Positions 26,062 through 36,322 of a stretch of DNA of 64,000 nucleotides are shown piece by piece. The notes below the pieces were generated by a model. The model was not told the origin of the DNA, ran no database searches, and saw only the letters and a program-made list of their open reading frames with translations. How positions within the stretch are numbered: the stretch's first letter is position 1; every line of letters begins with the position of its first letter. The stretch is from Polaribacter sp. IC073 (GTDB lineage: Bacteria; Bacteroidota; Bacteroidia; Flavobacteriales; Flavobacteriaceae): the NCBI RefSeq assembly GCF_007997075.1, contig NZ_VORS01000004.1:186001-250000 (forward strand), in the 5' to 3' direction. Both the position numbers and the translations under genes were made by a program.

Positions 26062-26847
26062 TTACTTCTTTAGAAAGTTTTCAGGAATAGAAAAGCTGTC
26101 TCTAAAACCTTCAACAAATTTAATATTGGTAATTGTAGCGCTTCCTATTTTATCAGATAATCCTGTTTCAATATTCCAACCATAATAGCCCCAATTTGTA
26201 GCAAACGGAATGCCATCGACCATTTTATAATCTTGGTATTTTATCGCATGCGGATCTGCTTCTGCCGCCTCTTTGGTTTTCCCAGCAGTAACAATATAAG
26301 CAGCATGTTCTAAAAGATGGGTGTTTTTATTCTTGTATACAATATACCAATCATCTGGTGCATCACCAATATTTGCCCCAAAAGTTAATTTTGAAATGTC
26401 AAAAGCAGGATTGATTTCTTTTGTTTTAAAAGCATCATTCCATTTTGTTCCATCATCATTTAATTTATAAGGAAAAAGGAAAAAATAACTCCAAGTATAT
26501 GCATGAAAACGAACTCCCGGATTGTCTTTTAAGCTAGGAGAAACAAAAATATTTTCTTTATTTACAAAAATTTCATCACCATTTTTATAAGTAATTTGTG
26601 CCAAATCAGATGTTGTAGAAACAGTAACTTTAGCATCAAAAATTTCATTTCCTCCAAATTCAATCAAAGCATCAAACTGTATTGCTTCATTTGTTAAAAA
26701 AGCATCTTTTTTATGTGCTACTTCAATTTTTTGAGAAAAGGTTTTTTCAATAGGTTTCTCTGTAATTTGTTTTGTGGTTGCTGGCGATTTTTTACAGCCT
26801 ACAATAAGCACTAAACCTGCAAGTAATGTAATAATAGTTTTTTTCAT
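26062..26847 (-). CDS. DUF6503-like lipoprotein
   Basis: A 261-residue lipoprotein (lipobox VGC, Cys18, then KKSPATTK). The mature part resembles an outer-membrane lipoprotein carrier-like beta fold: it repeatedly reads like an LolA/LolB-type half barrel (FDALIEFGGNEIFDAKVTV, YIVYKNKNTHLLEHAAYIV, NWGYYGWNIETGLSDKIGSATITNIKF). Flavobacteria carry many such proteins annotated DUF6503; no function is known. Monocistronic with its own terminator. Confidence 0.72.
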   Translation of the reverse strand: MKKTIITLLAGLVLIVGCKKSPATTKQITEKPIEKTFSQKIEVAHKKDAFLTNEAIQFDALIEFGGNEIFDAKVTVSTTSDLAQITYKNGDEIFVNKENIFVSPSLKDNPGVRFHAYTWSYFFLFPYKLNDDGTKWNDAFKTKEINPAFDISKLTFGANIGDAPDDWYIVYKNKNTHLLEHAAYIVTAGKTKEAAEADPHAIKYQDYKMVDGIPFATNWGYYGWNIETGLSDKIGSATITNIKFVEGFRDSFSIPENFLKK

Positions 26848-27058
26848 GTGATGTTTTAAGATACGTTAATAATCGCAGCAGCATTTGAATCCTTACAAAT
26901 TAGTTCTCTTTTTTTATAAAAAGGAAATAATTTATTCAAACATAAAATCGAATCGATATTTATGTGTTTTAAAACAAATTTTACGCCAAATATGTCTTTA
27001 GTTAAACAGAAATTATCAATTCTTATAGAAGCGAAAAAAAATAGGTTTTCAATTGATA

Positions 27059-27925
27059 TTAAGCTTTAGCACCATTACTTTTTGCTGTTTCTACCCAATG
27101 TTCTGCAATCCCTTTTGTGTCTGCTCCTAAACCTCTAGATAAATGCAGTGCCACACCCATTACAAGTACAGAAGCTTCGTGAAGTTCTACAAGTGTTTGT
27201 AAACTCCCAAATTTTTCTTGTGCTTTTAATAATAGCAAATCATTGTGTTTTTGAGCAAAAGTAACAGGATTCTCTGTGTCTGTTGTTATTTCAGGAATCA
27301 TCAAACAATCCATCCATTCTTTACTTATTCTTTCCGCTGAAATTTCTGGAAGCTCGTTGCCCATTTCTCTCCAAACTGCTAATGTTTTGAAATCTCCAGA
27401 AGCTGCCAAACCAGACTCTAATAATAACTCAAAAGCAATATCAGCGATGTTTTGCATGATGAGCAAATAGGCATCTTGCGCCTTTTCAAAAGGAGCCGCA
27501 TCTTGTCCTTTTAGATATTCACCAACACTTAACTTAGGCAAATTTAAAACTTCTGCGCAATCCGTTAAACAAGGAAACTGTTTCCCCTCATAAATATAAT
27601 GTGCTTTATCAAATTGTATTTGACGTCCTAACGGATACAAACGACATGCTAACGGACGACCTTCGTGAACACTACAACCTACATTTTCTACATACTGACT
27701 GCAAGCTTTTTGTCCTTTTTTATCTTCTTTCCCGTTAAAGGTTAGTCTAATACCGCCAAAATCTGAATACAAATCTCTAAATGCTCGTGCAGTAATTTTT
27801 TTCTCTTTACTGAAACATAATAATTCCCATGGATTTAACATGACAGCTTTTCCAAAACAACAAGTTCCAGCTCGAGAACAGGTAAGTGGTAATATACTTT
27901 GAGAACTTAGTTTTGTTGTTTGCAT
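27059..27925 (-). CDS. YkgJ family cysteine-cluster protein
   Basis: A 288-residue cytosolic protein of the CxxxxCC family, presumed to bind Zn2+ or an Fe-S cluster. Cys appear in TCSRAGTCCFGK (14-23), KACSQYVENVGCSVHEGRPLACRLYPLG (about 93-120) and FPCLTDC (about 137). The C-terminal 130 residues are helical and lack cysteines. It stands alone; the biological role of the family is not established. Confidence 0.8.
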   Translation of the reverse strand: MQTTKLSSQSILPLTCSRAGTCCFGKAVMLNPWELLCFSKEKKITARAFRDLYSDFGGIRLTFNGKEDKKGQKACSQYVENVGCSVHEGRPLACRLYPLGRQIQFDKAHYIYEGKQFPCLTDCAEVLNLPKLSVGEYLKGQDAAPFEKAQDAYLLIMQNIADIAFELLLESGLAASGDFKTLAVWREMGNELPEISAERISKEWMDCLMIPEITTDTENPVTFAQKHNDLLLLKAQEKFGSLQTLVELHEASVLVMGVALHLSRGLGADTKGIAEHWVETAKSNGAKA

Positions 27926-28029
27926 TATTAAGATTGATTTGTAATGGTTTTATTAAATGGAATAACCACAAAGCTAAAGATTAATAGCAATCTTGAGGCT
28001 AAATGGTAGCGAAATTTTATCAACTGGTT

Positions 28030-29046
28030 TTAAGCTTCTAAAATTTCTAATTGCTGTATCACTTGTTGTGCTGTTACCGGATACGGTTTCTCTTCTCTAA
28101 GGGTTTTGTACACATCATCGAACACGTGCATATAAGAAGATTTTTTAGAAGTTATAGGTTCCTGTTTTTTTATTCCTTCTGTTGTAATGGATGTTAAAAT
28201 ACCTTGTTTACTAGGTGCTTCTATACCAAATAAAGGATTCGACGGAATCATGCCTTCCAATAATTGTTTTTCTTGAACATCTGCACGCTGCTTTACATAT
28301 GAACCTTTTGTTCCGTGTAAAATAAATGCAGGTTGTGGTTCTGAAACCAACATGCTTGTTGTAATAAAAATTTGCAGACCTTCTGGATATAATAAATGAA
28401 AGTGAGAATAATCATCTACCTGAGTATCCGGACGAAAATGACCCAAGTTTTTAGTCCATTTAAGTGGAGTTCCGAAAATAGAAATTGCTGCATCTAGTAA
28501 ATGCGGACCTAAATCATAGGCTAAACCACTACCCGGAACTTGCGTTTCTTTGGTGACTTTCTCGCCAATAACATATTTATAGCGATCATAACGAAGGTGG
28601 AATTCTACTAATTTCCCTAATTTACCAGAGTCTGATACACTTTTTACTGATAAAAAATCACTATCGTACCGTCTGTTTTGGTATGGAAGTACCTCACAAT
28701 TGTATTTCTTTGCTGCTTCAAATAATTTCTTTGCGTCTGAAGAATTTACTGTAAAAGGTTTTTCTAGCAACACATGCTTTTTCGCTTTTAATGCTTTTAA
28801 AGCAAACTCAAAATGAGTAGGATTTGGTGTGTTAACAATGACTAACTCTATCTCTGGATCTGCTAAAAGTGCATCAATAGTATCGTAGCTTTTTATCTCT
28901 GGATATATAAGATGTGCCTTTTTTTTAGTTCTTTCAACAACAGCACTTAATTCAAAATTTTTATGTTCATTCAAAAAAGGGGAATGAAATACTTGTCCGG
29001 ACATTCCGAAAGATAATATTCCTGTTTTTATTGGAGTTATGGTCAT
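28030..29046 (-). CDS. Gfo/Idh/MocA family oxidoreductase
   Basis: A 338-residue NAD(P)-dependent dehydrogenase. The N-terminal Rossmann fold begins GILSFGMSGQVFHSPFL; NTPNPTHFEFALKAL and KHVLLEKPFTVNSSDA (EKP signature, near residue 95) define the family. The C-terminal alpha/beta domain holds the substrate site (SGLAYDLGPHLLDAAISIFG, with the catalytic-type Asp and His). Related proteins oxidise sugars or inositols. No sugar-related genes adjoin it, so the substrate is open. Confidence 0.87.
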   Translation of the reverse strand: MTITPIKTGILSFGMSGQVFHSPFLNEHKNFELSAVVERTKKKAHLIYPEIKSYDTIDALLADPEIELVIVNTPNPTHFEFALKALKAKKHVLLEKPFTVNSSDAKKLFEAAKKYNCEVLPYQNRRYDSDFLSVKSVSDSGKLGKLVEFHLRYDRYKYVIGEKVTKETQVPGSGLAYDLGPHLLDAAISIFGTPLKWTKNLGHFRPDTQVDDYSHFHLLYPEGLQIFITTSMLVSEPQPAFILHGTKGSYVKQRADVQEKQLLEGMIPSNPLFGIEAPSKQGILTSITTEGIKKQEPITSKKSSYMHVFDDVYKTLREEKPYPVTAQQVIQQLEILEA

Positions 29047-29240
29047 TTAATATTGATTTATTTTTCTTGAACAGCGTTGCGTTATTCTCCGTTTTGGTCA
29101 AATATAATAATTTTAATACACGCTGTTTTGTCTATTCTTAATTTAAAATTGAAGATGTTATTTCGAAGATTGATTGTGTTTTTTATAGCATCATTTGATG
29201 TTATCAAAGAAAATATAGAGTATTATGATTTTAAACTGAT

Positions 29241-30239
29241 TCAATTCCCTTTAACCCTTTCCCACAATTCCGATAACAATTTTTTACCATCACTTTTTTC
29301 TTTAGGCTCTTCAATAAAAAACGGAGTTCCGTTTGCATCCACTTCAATCTTGTATTTAAAAACGAAGTTTTCAGCATTAGGTTGCATGCTTAGTGCACCA
29401 AAACGTAAATCGTTAAAATATAAAATGTCGTCTTTTTTATTGATGGTGTACCAACCTTTAGAAATAGCAATCATTCTTTTTACTTTAGGATGCTTTGCCA
29501 AATCACCTAATAACTCATGATTTTTAGGATAGCTAGAAAAGGCAATCGGATTCTTATCTAAAAAAGAAGAATGACCAATTAAGAAAGCTTTTTCAGTTTC
29601 AACGTTTGCCGTCCATAAAATAGTGTTTAATGGTGTTGGTTTTGTTTCTATGTCTTTGTAAATAATGTTTTGTGCAGAAAGTTCTTTGGTGAATGTTTGA
29701 TATGAAATCCCTTTTAAAACAAGCGCAAGTATTAGATAAGAACTGCTAATAAGCAATCCCCAATTATTATAAAAGCGTCTTTTTTTCGATTCCTTTTTTT
29801 GACGCATTGCTAAAATTAGAAAAATCAAAAACGGAACGGTATATAAAGGGTCTACCACAAAAATATTTTTGAAGGCTAAGCGAATATCCAAAGGCCAAAA
29901 AAGTTGCGTTCCCCAAGTGGTTTGTGCATCTAAAATAGGATGTGTTATAAAAGTCCAAAAGAAAAACCAAGACCAATTTTTAAGGTTTTTATATTTCTCA
30001 TATCGTGTAACTAGAAACGCAAAAATAGGAGCAAAGAGTACAGAGAAAAAAATAGAATGTGTAACACCTCTGTGAATTTCTAATGCGGTAACTTTATCTG
30101 TAAAGAAGGCAGAAAGCACATCTAAATCGGGAATTGTACCAGCAATAGCACCATATAACATGGCTTTGTTACCAATTTTTCTTCCTAAAACGGCTTCTCC
30201 AATGGCAGCACCTAAAACTATTTGAGTTAATGAATCCAA
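29241..30239 (-). CDS. YdjM/DUF457-type membrane-bound metal-dependent hydrolase
   Basis: A 332-residue protein. The N-terminal 170 residues have four or five membrane segments and the conserved MDSLTQIVLGAAIGEAVLG start, PDLDVLSAFF, HRGVTHSIFFS and THPILDAQTTWGTQLFWP motifs, whose Asp and His residues are proposed metal ligands (residues about 39-41, 55-61, 99-103). The C-terminal 150 residues are soluble. E. coli YdjM is LexA-controlled; no such box was seen here. Function uncertain. Confidence 0.83.
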   Translation of the reverse strand: MDSLTQIVLGAAIGEAVLGRKIGNKAMLYGAIAGTIPDLDVLSAFFTDKVTALEIHRGVTHSIFFSVLFAPIFAFLVTRYEKYKNLKNWSWFFFWTFITHPILDAQTTWGTQLFWPLDIRLAFKNIFVVDPLYTVPFLIFLILAMRQKKESKKRRFYNNWGLLISSSYLILALVLKGISYQTFTKELSAQNIIYKDIETKPTPLNTILWTANVETEKAFLIGHSSFLDKNPIAFSSYPKNHELLGDLAKHPKVKRMIAISKGWYTINKKDDILYFNDLRFGALSMQPNAENFVFKYKIEVDANGTPFFIEEPKEKSDGKKLLSELWERVKGN

Positions 30240-30270
30240 TTTTTAAAATGTATTTAATTTGCTATTTTAA

Positions 30271-31389
30271 TTAGTAACTTTTTCTAAATTTTTTTTCAAC
30301 TGAAAAGTCAATTAAGTTCATGAAATTTTCATGAACCCCTAAGGTATCGTCTAATTTTAAGGCTTTCATCAGTTTTAAAATTTGTTCAGGATGGTATTGT
30401 AAATCAGGAACCGATACATATTTTTCAAAAAGACTTCCGATACTTTTGTAGTATAACTGCTCAAAACCATTTAAATCTTTTGGCATTTCAGCTACATATT
30501 CATAAGAATTTACATTAAAAGATTGTAAAACAGCACCAACATAATTTTTGTGTAAAATCTGTTTAGGGTTCACAATATTCAATTCTTTTATAGCAGGATT
30601 TAAAAATGCGTATAAAATTGCTTTCGATACAAAATCTACAGGAACAATGTTCAACCCACTTTCTTTATCAATCCAAATTCTAAAGTTTTTGGTAGCTTTG
30701 GTTGCATATTTGTCTAAAAACATTGGCCATGAATAAAAAACATCAAATTTAGGTGTTTCATAAAAAGGAGCATCCAGTAAACGACCGCAAATAATACTTG
30801 GTCTTAAAATTTGAGAAGAAATATTCTTTAATTTACAGGTTTCTTTTACATACAATTCGCTTTCGTATTTAGATTGCTCATACGGATTTCTAAATTCTGT
30901 AACAGTATAGTTTTCAATGTTGTCATTTACTTTTTCATCCTGAATGCCAAAAGAATACGCAGTACTAATGTAAATAAAACGGTTTACGGCTGCTGGTAAT
31001 TGCTCTAAAAGTTGCTTTGTTACCAAGTAGTTTTGCGTGTGTACTTTCTCTTTAGAATCGGTAGTATGTAATAAACTTGTAGAGCCAGCGCAATGAATAA
31101 CCGTACTAAAATTATGTTTTTCTAAAGTGCTTTTAGTAATAGTTGATAAATCATGCGGTATGACCGTGATTTTTTCCAAACAGGCTTCTAAACTAAAGCT
31201 ATTTAAATACTCAGGACAAGATTCATCTTGTAAAATAGCGACTAAGCGCTCTTGCGCTGTTTTATGATCATTATCTCTTATAATAAGAAAAAGATGCTGT
31301 ACTGTTTTCTCTACAATGGCTTTGTGTAGCCATTCAAAAATAATGTGACTTCCAACAATTCCGCCACCACCAGTTAATAAACAATTCAT
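30271..31389 (-). CDS. NAD-dependent epimerase/fatty-acyl-CoA-reductase-like SDR
   Basis: A 372-residue extended short-chain dehydrogenase. I chose the ATG at 31389 because the glycine motif follows at once (NCLLTGGGGIVGSHI); an ATG 24 nt earlier is possible. The catalytic Ser/Tyr/Lys are in YISTAYSFG and NPYEQSKYESE. The sequence fits the NAD-binding 4 group (thioester/fatty acyl reductases and nucleoside-sugar epimerase relatives). It lies 31 nt upstream of the YdjM-like gene, perhaps co-transcribed. Substrate unknown. Confidence 0.8.
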   Translation of the reverse strand: MNCLLTGGGGIVGSHIIFEWLHKAIVEKTVQHLFLIIRDNDHKTAQERLVAILQDESCPEYLNSFSLEACLEKITVIPHDLSTITKSTLEKHNFSTVIHCAGSTSLLHTTDSKEKVHTQNYLVTKQLLEQLPAAVNRFIYISTAYSFGIQDEKVNDNIENYTVTEFRNPYEQSKYESELYVKETCKLKNISSQILRPSIICGRLLDAPFYETPKFDVFYSWPMFLDKYATKATKNFRIWIDKESGLNIVPVDFVSKAILYAFLNPAIKELNIVNPKQILHKNYVGAVLQSFNVNSYEYVAEMPKDLNGFEQLYYKSIGSLFEKYVSVPDLQYHPEQILKLMKALKLDDTLGVHENFMNLIDFSVEKKFRKSY

Positions 31390-31539
31390 AGATATATTTA
31401 AGCTGTATTTCAACCAGTAAAAATACCCTTTTTTAAATTAAAAATAGCATTCTCCAAGCGTCACTATTTGCCATTTTTATGAGCTCTATTTTTACTTACT
31501 TAAATAAAATCTACCAAACCTTTATATTTATTTTTGATG

Positions 31540-32262
31540 TTATATAGCTTTAATTTTTATTGTTTTTTTGCCTTCAATAGTTATTTTAGAGCCTTCAATA
31601 AGCATGATAGACAATGGTTTTATATGGTTTAAGAATTCAAAGTCTCTTCCATATATTAGTTCGAAGTCTACATTAATTTCAAAACTTTCAACTTTATATT
31701 GTTTCCACCTTGGGTGTGTAACTTGGTACTCATTGGTAACGCTATCATTTACTTTTGCATAGCCCCAATAATGTTCAGTTATAAATTCAGTTTCACTATT
31801 TTTTTCAATAATTGTCTTTTCTAGAGCAGCAGTAATTTTAAAAGATTGCCAAATTTTATTTTTTCTCCAATAATATGCAACGCTTCTATTTGTATTATTT
31901 TCTTCCCATTTATACTTCATGGGCATTGTTTCATAATGCTCTTTATAAATGGTGTTTGCAACAAATGTTAATACTGGTTTAGAAACAATTTCTTTAATAA
32001 AAACAGCACCACGTTTCCAAGTATTATTTTCAAACCTTCTTACATAAAACCTTAAATTTACTTCTTCGACAGTACCGTGAAATGGTACTTTTATTCCTAA
32101 TATTTTAGTGTCTAGAAAAATGAAACCTATTAAACTAACAAAACATTTTCCTTCCCATAAATCTAGTTCTGTTCCTGGCGGAATATATTTTTCGAGAACA
32201 CTTGGGGCTACTTCATAATTAGCAAAAGCCAATTTTCGCCATTCTGCCTTTAAAAAACTCAT
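31540..32262 (-). CDS. DUF2071 (YqjF) family protein
   Basis: A 240-residue cytosolic protein. The N-terminal LKAEWRKLAFANYEVAPSVLEKYIPPGTELDLWEGKCFVSLIGF and FHGTVEEVNLRFYVR segments match DUF2071 of the acetoacetate-decarboxylase-like superfamily. Length is usual. No catalytic role is known. It lies alone, 17 nt upstream of a run of low complexity and the gcvT terminator. Confidence 0.82.
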   Translation of the reverse strand: MSFLKAEWRKLAFANYEVAPSVLEKYIPPGTELDLWEGKCFVSLIGFIFLDTKILGIKVPFHGTVEEVNLRFYVRRFENNTWKRGAVFIKEIVSKPVLTFVANTIYKEHYETMPMKYKWEENNTNRSVAYYWRKNKIWQSFKITAALEKTIIEKNSETEFITEHYWGYAKVNDSVTNEYQVTHPRWKQYKVESFEINVDFELIYGRDFEFLNHIKPLSIMLIEGSKITIEGKKTIKIKAI

Positions 32263-32334
32263 TTTTATTTGTTTTAATTTACGATGGGTAGATATTGTAG
32301 TATCTAGTAAAAATACGCTTTTTAAGGCATAAAA

Positions 32335-32371
32335 AAAACAGCACCCTCGAAGTTTCGAGATTTGCTGTTTT
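32335..32371 (-). terminator. Intrinsic terminator of gcvT
   Basis: An outer stem AAAACAGCA/TGCTGTTTT encloses an inner stem CTCGAA/TTCGAG, followed on the reverse strand by a run of eight T. It begins 26 nt after the gcvT stop codon. Confidence 0.9.
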
Positions 32372-32396
32372 ATAACTTAATTGTTTTGCTAAAAAT

Positions 32397-33482
32397 TTAT
32401 CCTTTGTAAAAAGGTAATTTAACGATGGTTGCAGGAATCGCTTTTTTACGAACCTGAATATGAATTTGTGTGCCAGCTTTAGACATAATTCTTGGTACAT
32501 ACCCCATTCCAATTCCTTTTTGTAAACAAGGACTCATGGTACCAGAAGTTACATTTCCTATAACATTTCCATTTCCGTCTACAATATCATACCCTTGTCT
32601 TGGTATTCCTCTTTCATCCAACTCAAAGGCAACCAATTTTCTTTCTGGTTTGTGTTCTTTTTGTTTTGCTAAAGCTTCTGCATTTACAAAGTCTTTGGTG
32701 AATTTGGTAATCCAACCTAAACCAGCTTCAATTGGAGACGTTGTATCGTCAATGTCATTCCCATACAAGCAAAATCCCATTTCTAAACGCAAGGTGTCTC
32801 TTGCAGCTAAACCAATAGGCTTAATCCCGTAAGCTGCACCTGCCTCAAAAACCTTCTTCCATATTTGTTCAACTTCAGAATTTTTACAGTAAATCTCGAA
32901 TCCGCCAGACCCCGTATAACCAGTCGCAGAAATAATTATATTCTCTACACCAGCAAAATCACCAATTTTAAATTTGTAAAAAGGGATTGCTTCCAAGTCC
33001 AGAGAAGATAACGGCTGCATTGCTTCCATGGTTTTAGGCCCTTGAATTGCTAACAAAGAATAGTCTTCAGATAAATCTTTTAAATCGGCTTTAAATTCTT
33101 CATTAAAAGAAGAAATCCAGTTCCAATCTTTTTCAATATTAGAAGCATTTACCACCAATAAATATTCGTTTTCTTTAAGCTTGTAAATGATTAAATCATC
33201 TACAATTCCGTTTTCTTTATTCGGAAAACAGCTGTATTGTGCATCACCAATTTCTAGTTTAGAAGCGTCATTAGAAGTCACTTTTTGTATCAAAGCCAAC
33301 GCCTTTTCTCCGCTAACTAAAAATTCACCCATGTGGCTAACATCGAAAACACCAACAGCTTCTCTAACTGTTAAATGCTCTGCAGTAACGCCTTCATATT
33401 GTACAGGCATATTGTAACCAGCAAAAGGAACCATTTTTGCGCCTAATTTTTCGTGAATTGAATGTAATGCAATATTTTTCAT
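32397..33482 (-). CDS. gcvT: Glycine cleavage system T protein (aminomethyltransferase)
   Basis: A 361-residue folate-binding protein that takes the methylamine group from lipoylated GcvH and forms 5,10-methylene-tetrahydrofolate and ammonia. Landmarks are [23 protein letters not shown] (near 45), SGYTG-type [31 protein letters not shown] (near 228) and the PLEAGLGW equivalent [10 protein letters not shown]. Full length. The other gcv genes are not in this window, as is usual in this group. Terminator directly downstream. Confidence 0.95.
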   Translation of the reverse strand: MKNIALHSIHEKLGAKMVPFAGYNMPVQYEGVTAEHLTVREAVGVFDVSHMGEFLVSGEKALALIQKVTSNDASKLEIGDAQYSCFPNKENGIVDDLIIYKLKENEYLLVVNASNIEKDWNWISSFNEEFKADLKDLSEDYSLLAIQGPKTMEAMQPLSSLDLEAIPFYKFKIGDFAGVENIIISATGYTGSGGFEIYCKNSEVEQIWKKVFEAGAAYGIKPIGLAARDTLRLEMGFCLYGNDIDDTTSPIEAGLGWITKFTKDFVNAEALAKQKEHKPERKLVAFELDERGIPRQGYDIVDGNGNVIGNVTSGTMSPCLQKGIGMGYVPRIMSKAGTQIHIQVRKKAIPATIVKLPFYKG

Positions 33483-33580
33483 TGATAGATTTCTTAAAAT
33501 TTAGGCTAATTTATTGAAAAATTCGCAATTATCAACCACTAATATTTTGTTAATCTTTTTAACTTAAAAAGAATTAATGC

Positions 33581-33588
33581 TACATTTG
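33581..33588 (+). promoter_or_regulatory. -7 promoter box for the Xaa-Pro peptidase operon
   Basis: TACATTTG is a perfect TAnnTTTG match 26 nt upstream of the ATG at 33615. The -33 element is not clear. Confidence 0.5.
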
Positions 33589-33614
33589 AGAAACCAACAA
33601 CTAAACCCATTGTA

Positions 33615-35243
33615 ATGAATAATTTTAAATTTCTTTTGATTGCTTTATTCGTAACTTCTTTTAGCGGATTTTCACAAACACCAACCGATTTCTTATCAAA
33701 AGACTTTCATAAGAATAGAAGAGATGCTTTGCGTGTAAAAATGCCAACAAATTCTGTTGCGGTCGTGTTTGCAAATCCGGTGAGAAATAGAGCAAATGAT
33801 GTAGATTATGTGTTTCATCAAGATCCGAATTTTTATTATTTAACAGGGTATAGAGAGCCAAACGGAGTTTTAGTGTTGTTTTCTGATGAGCAAACTAATG
33901 AAAAGGGTGTTTCTTATAATGAAATTCTATACGTTCAAAAACGAGATAAAAGAGCCGAACAATGGAATGGGAAACGTTTAGGCGTTGAAGGAGCAAAAAA
34001 TGAATTGGGCTTTAAAGTGGCATTAAATGCTGATGAGTTTGTAAATTCAAACATTAATTTTAAAAATTTTGATCGAATTTTTATTGAGGAATTCCATGAC
34101 GATTATAGAAATTCAGCTAGAGATAAGGCAGAAGTTTACGATTTGGTGGTTGCTTTTAAAGAAAAAGCAGCATACAATCCGAAGAACTTTTTATCACCCA
34201 TGAAAAAACAAATCTACGAGTTGATAAAAACAACATCCATAGAAAATAGTGCCAATGTTGCGCAAATAATTGGTAGAGCTTTGGCATATGATCCTTCACT
34301 AAAAAGTGATGAAGATTTAATGAAATTTAAAGAGGCTACAGATGACAGTTTAAAAAAAGAATTGCAACAGAAAATAGCCTTAAAACTAGACGCTAAAACA
34401 AATATTGATATTACTTTTTTATCAGCAAACTTGGCAACCTTAAGAGAAGTAAAGACAACAGAGGAATTAAAATTATTAACCAAAGCTATTCGTATTTCTG
34501 CCATTGGGCAAGTCGAAGTTATGAAAGCCATGAAACCGCACATGTCTGAAATGGAATTGCAAGGAATTCATGAATTTGTGTATAAAAAATATGGGGCAGC
34601 CTATGAAGGTTATCCGTCTATAGTTGGCGCAGGAAACAATGGTTGTATCTTACATTATATAGAAAACAGTAAAACGAAGTTAGATAATGAATTGGTTTTA
34701 ATGGATTTGGGTGCAGAATATAGAGGGTACACAGCAGATGTAACTCGAACAATTCCTGCAAATGGTAAATTTTCTAAAGAGCAAAAAGCCATTTATGAAA
34801 TTGTGTACAATGCCCAAGAAGCAGGTATTGCTGCTTATATTATTGGAGAAAGCATGGCGAAACCAAATGTACTTTCGAAGAAAATTGTAGATGAAGGCTT
34901 ATTTAAATTAGGTATTATAAAATCTGTAGATGAGAAGCATCCTTATTATCCTCATGGCACTTCGCATCATATTGGTTTAGATGTGCATGATCCAGGAAAT
35001 TACGATAATTTTGAAGAAAATATGGTGGTTACAATGGAACCAGGAATTTATATTCCAGAAGGAAGTACGTGTGATAAAAAATGGTGGGGAATCGGAATTA
35101 GAATAGAAGATGATATTTTAGTAACTAAAAACGGTCCTGTAAACTTATCATCCGAAGCACCAAGAACAGTTAAAGAGATCGAAAAAATGATGGCAAAAAA
35201 ATCTGTTTTAGATGATTTTGTATTACCAAATTTAGATAAATAA
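33615..35243 (+). CDS. Secreted M24B Xaa-Pro aminopeptidase-like protein
   Basis: A 542-residue metallopeptidase with a signal peptide (1-20, SFSGFSQT). An N-terminal creatinase-like domain (about 30-270) is followed by the pita-bread catalytic domain with all five metal ligands: LVLMDLGAEYRGYTADVTRT (two Asp), PHGTSHHIGLDVHD (His), VVTMEPGIYIPEG (Glu) and IGIRIEDDILV (Glu). It removes N-terminal residues before proline, probably in the periplasm. Its stop overlaps the next ATG (TAATG), so it is translationally coupled to the SDR gene. Confidence 0.92.
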   Translation: MNNFKFLLIALFVTSFSGFSQTPTDFLSKDFHKNRRDALRVKMPTNSVAVVFANPVRNRANDVDYVFHQDPNFYYLTGYREPNGVLVLFSDEQTNEKGVSYNEILYVQKRDKRAEQWNGKRLGVEGAKNELGFKVALNADEFVNSNINFKNFDRIFIEEFHDDYRNSARDKAEVYDLVVAFKEKAAYNPKNFLSPMKKQIYELIKTTSIENSANVAQIIGRALAYDPSLKSDEDLMKFKEATDDSLKKELQQKIALKLDAKTNIDITFLSANLATLREVKTTEELKLLTKAIRISAIGQVEVMKAMKPHMSEMELQGIHEFVYKKYGAAYEGYPSIVGAGNNGCILHYIENSKTKLDNELVLMDLGAEYRGYTADVTRTIPANGKFSKEQKAIYEIVYNAQEAGIAAYIIGESMAKPNVLSKKIVDEGLFKLGIIKSVDEKHPYYPHGTSHHIGLDVHDPGNYDNFEENMVVTMEPGIYIPEGSTCDKKWWGIGIRIEDDILVTKNGPVNLSSEAPRTVKEIEKMMAKKSVLDDFVLPNLDK

Positions 35244-35908
35244 TGAGTAAAACAGCCATAATTTTAGGAGCTACAGGTTTAACTGGTGGTCTTCTTCTAG
35301 AAAAGTTAATAGCAGACACCTCATATCAAAAAATAAAACTTTTTTCTAGAAGTGCTGTAACGATAACTTCAGATAAAATTGAAGAACATTTAATAGATTT
35401 ACTAAAATTAGAAGATTCTAAAAAGGACTTTACCGCAGACCACGTTTTTTGTTGCATTGGCACCACAGCTTCAAAAACAAAAGACAAAGAATTATACAAA
35501 TCGATAGATTATGGCATTCCTGCAACTGCTGCAAAACTTGCCAAACAAAATAATATCCATACTTTTGTAGTCATGTCTTCTATGGGAGCAGATGCCAAAA
35601 GTTCTGTGTTTTACAACAAAACAAAAGGCGAAATGGAACAAGCTATTTTGCAGCAAAAAATAGCACATACTTTTATAGTAAGACCTTCTTTAATTGGTGG
35701 CGATAGAAAAGAATTTAGATTCGGCGAAAAAATAGGACAAGCAATTCTAAAAATTTTAAACCCTTTATTAATAGGAGGTTTAAAAAAGTACAGAATGATT
35801 CATCCAGAAAAAATAGCAAGTTGTATGCAAATACTTGCAAATGAACATGATGTTGAAACAATAATCAGTTCAGATAAAATTTTAACAATAGTAAATACTA
35901 AAGAATAA
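35243..35908 (+). CDS. NAD(P)-binding SDR, HTATIP2-like
   Basis: A 221-residue atypical short-chain dehydrogenase. The glycine motif is [16 protein letters not shown] (8-23); FCCIGTT and [24 protein letters not shown] contain the Ser and the Tyr/Lys pair of the family. C-terminal [22 protein letters not shown] matches the HTATIP2/YwnB subgroup. It is sandwiched by one-nucleotide TAATG overlaps with the peptidase and the VF530 gene. Substrate unknown. Confidence 0.85.
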   Translation: MSKTAIILGATGLTGGLLLEKLIADTSYQKIKLFSRSAVTITSDKIEEHLIDLLKLEDSKKDFTADHVFCCIGTTASKTKDKELYKSIDYGIPATAAKLAKQNNIHTFVVMSSMGADAKSSVFYNKTKGEMEQAILQQKIAHTFIVRPSLIGGDRKEFRFGEKIGQAILKILNPLLIGGLKKYRMIHPEKIASCMQILANEHDVETIISSDKILTIVNTKE

Positions 35909-36129
35909 TGAACACAGAACAACCCAATAATCCAATGCATGGAATAAAATTAGCTACCATTTTAGAGCAGCTTTTTAAAGAATATGGTTGGGAAGAATTA
36001 GGAGACCTTTTAAATATTAATGCTTTTAAAAACAATCCTACATATAAATCGAGTTTAAAATTTTTAAGAACCACACCTTGGGCAAGAGAAAAAGTAGAAA
36101 GATTGTATGAAAAAACAATGTTAAAATAA
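35908..36129 (+). CDS. VF530 (DUF2132) family small protein
   Basis: A 73-residue protein matching VF530: [34 protein letters not shown] then [25 protein letters not shown]. The family has a small helical, DNA-binding-like fold with no proven role. Starts within the stop of the SDR gene and ends the three-gene operon. Confidence 0.93.
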   Translation: MNTEQPNNPMHGIKLATILEQLFKEYGWEELGDLLNINAFKNNPTYKSSLKFLRTTPWAREKVERLYEKTMLK

Positions 36130-36206
36130 TTTTTAGAAGCTATTTCCTGCTTTCACTACTTGCTTTTTTTATCCTAAAAAGGAATAAAAAAGAGCTCAAA
36201 CAAACC

Positions 36207-36240
36207 GTTCAATCAGGGCTAAACTTGTTTGCTAGCTTTT
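36207..36240 (+). repeat. 34-nt intergenic repeat, copy 1
   Basis: A block beginning GTTCAATCAGGGCTAAAC and ending TTGCTAGCTTTT occurs again at 37436-37469 in the same orientation with three mismatches out of 34. The two copies flank the sterol desaturase gene. Related text with AAAAAGGAATAAAAAAG upstream extends the similarity loosely. Confidence 0.7.
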
Positions 36241-36278
36241 ACTTTCACTAAAAAGGAACTTCATAACAATAAATTTAA

Positions 36279-36314
36279 AAATCTGTCAGTTTATTAAAAC
36301 GGACAGATTTTTTT
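36279..36314. terminator. Bidirectional terminator between VF530 and desaturase
   Basis: Arms AAATCTGTC and GACAGATTT with T-runs on both strands, between convergent genes: it can end the peptidase-SDR-VF530 operon from the left and the desaturase gene from the right. Confidence 0.85.
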
Positions 36315-36322
36315 ATGACTTA

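Noticed and set aside
29077..29520. 147-residue forward ORF upstream of and across the YdjM-like gene
   Set aside because: Its second half is the antisense of a well-supported membrane hydrolase gene; codon pattern is not coding-like.
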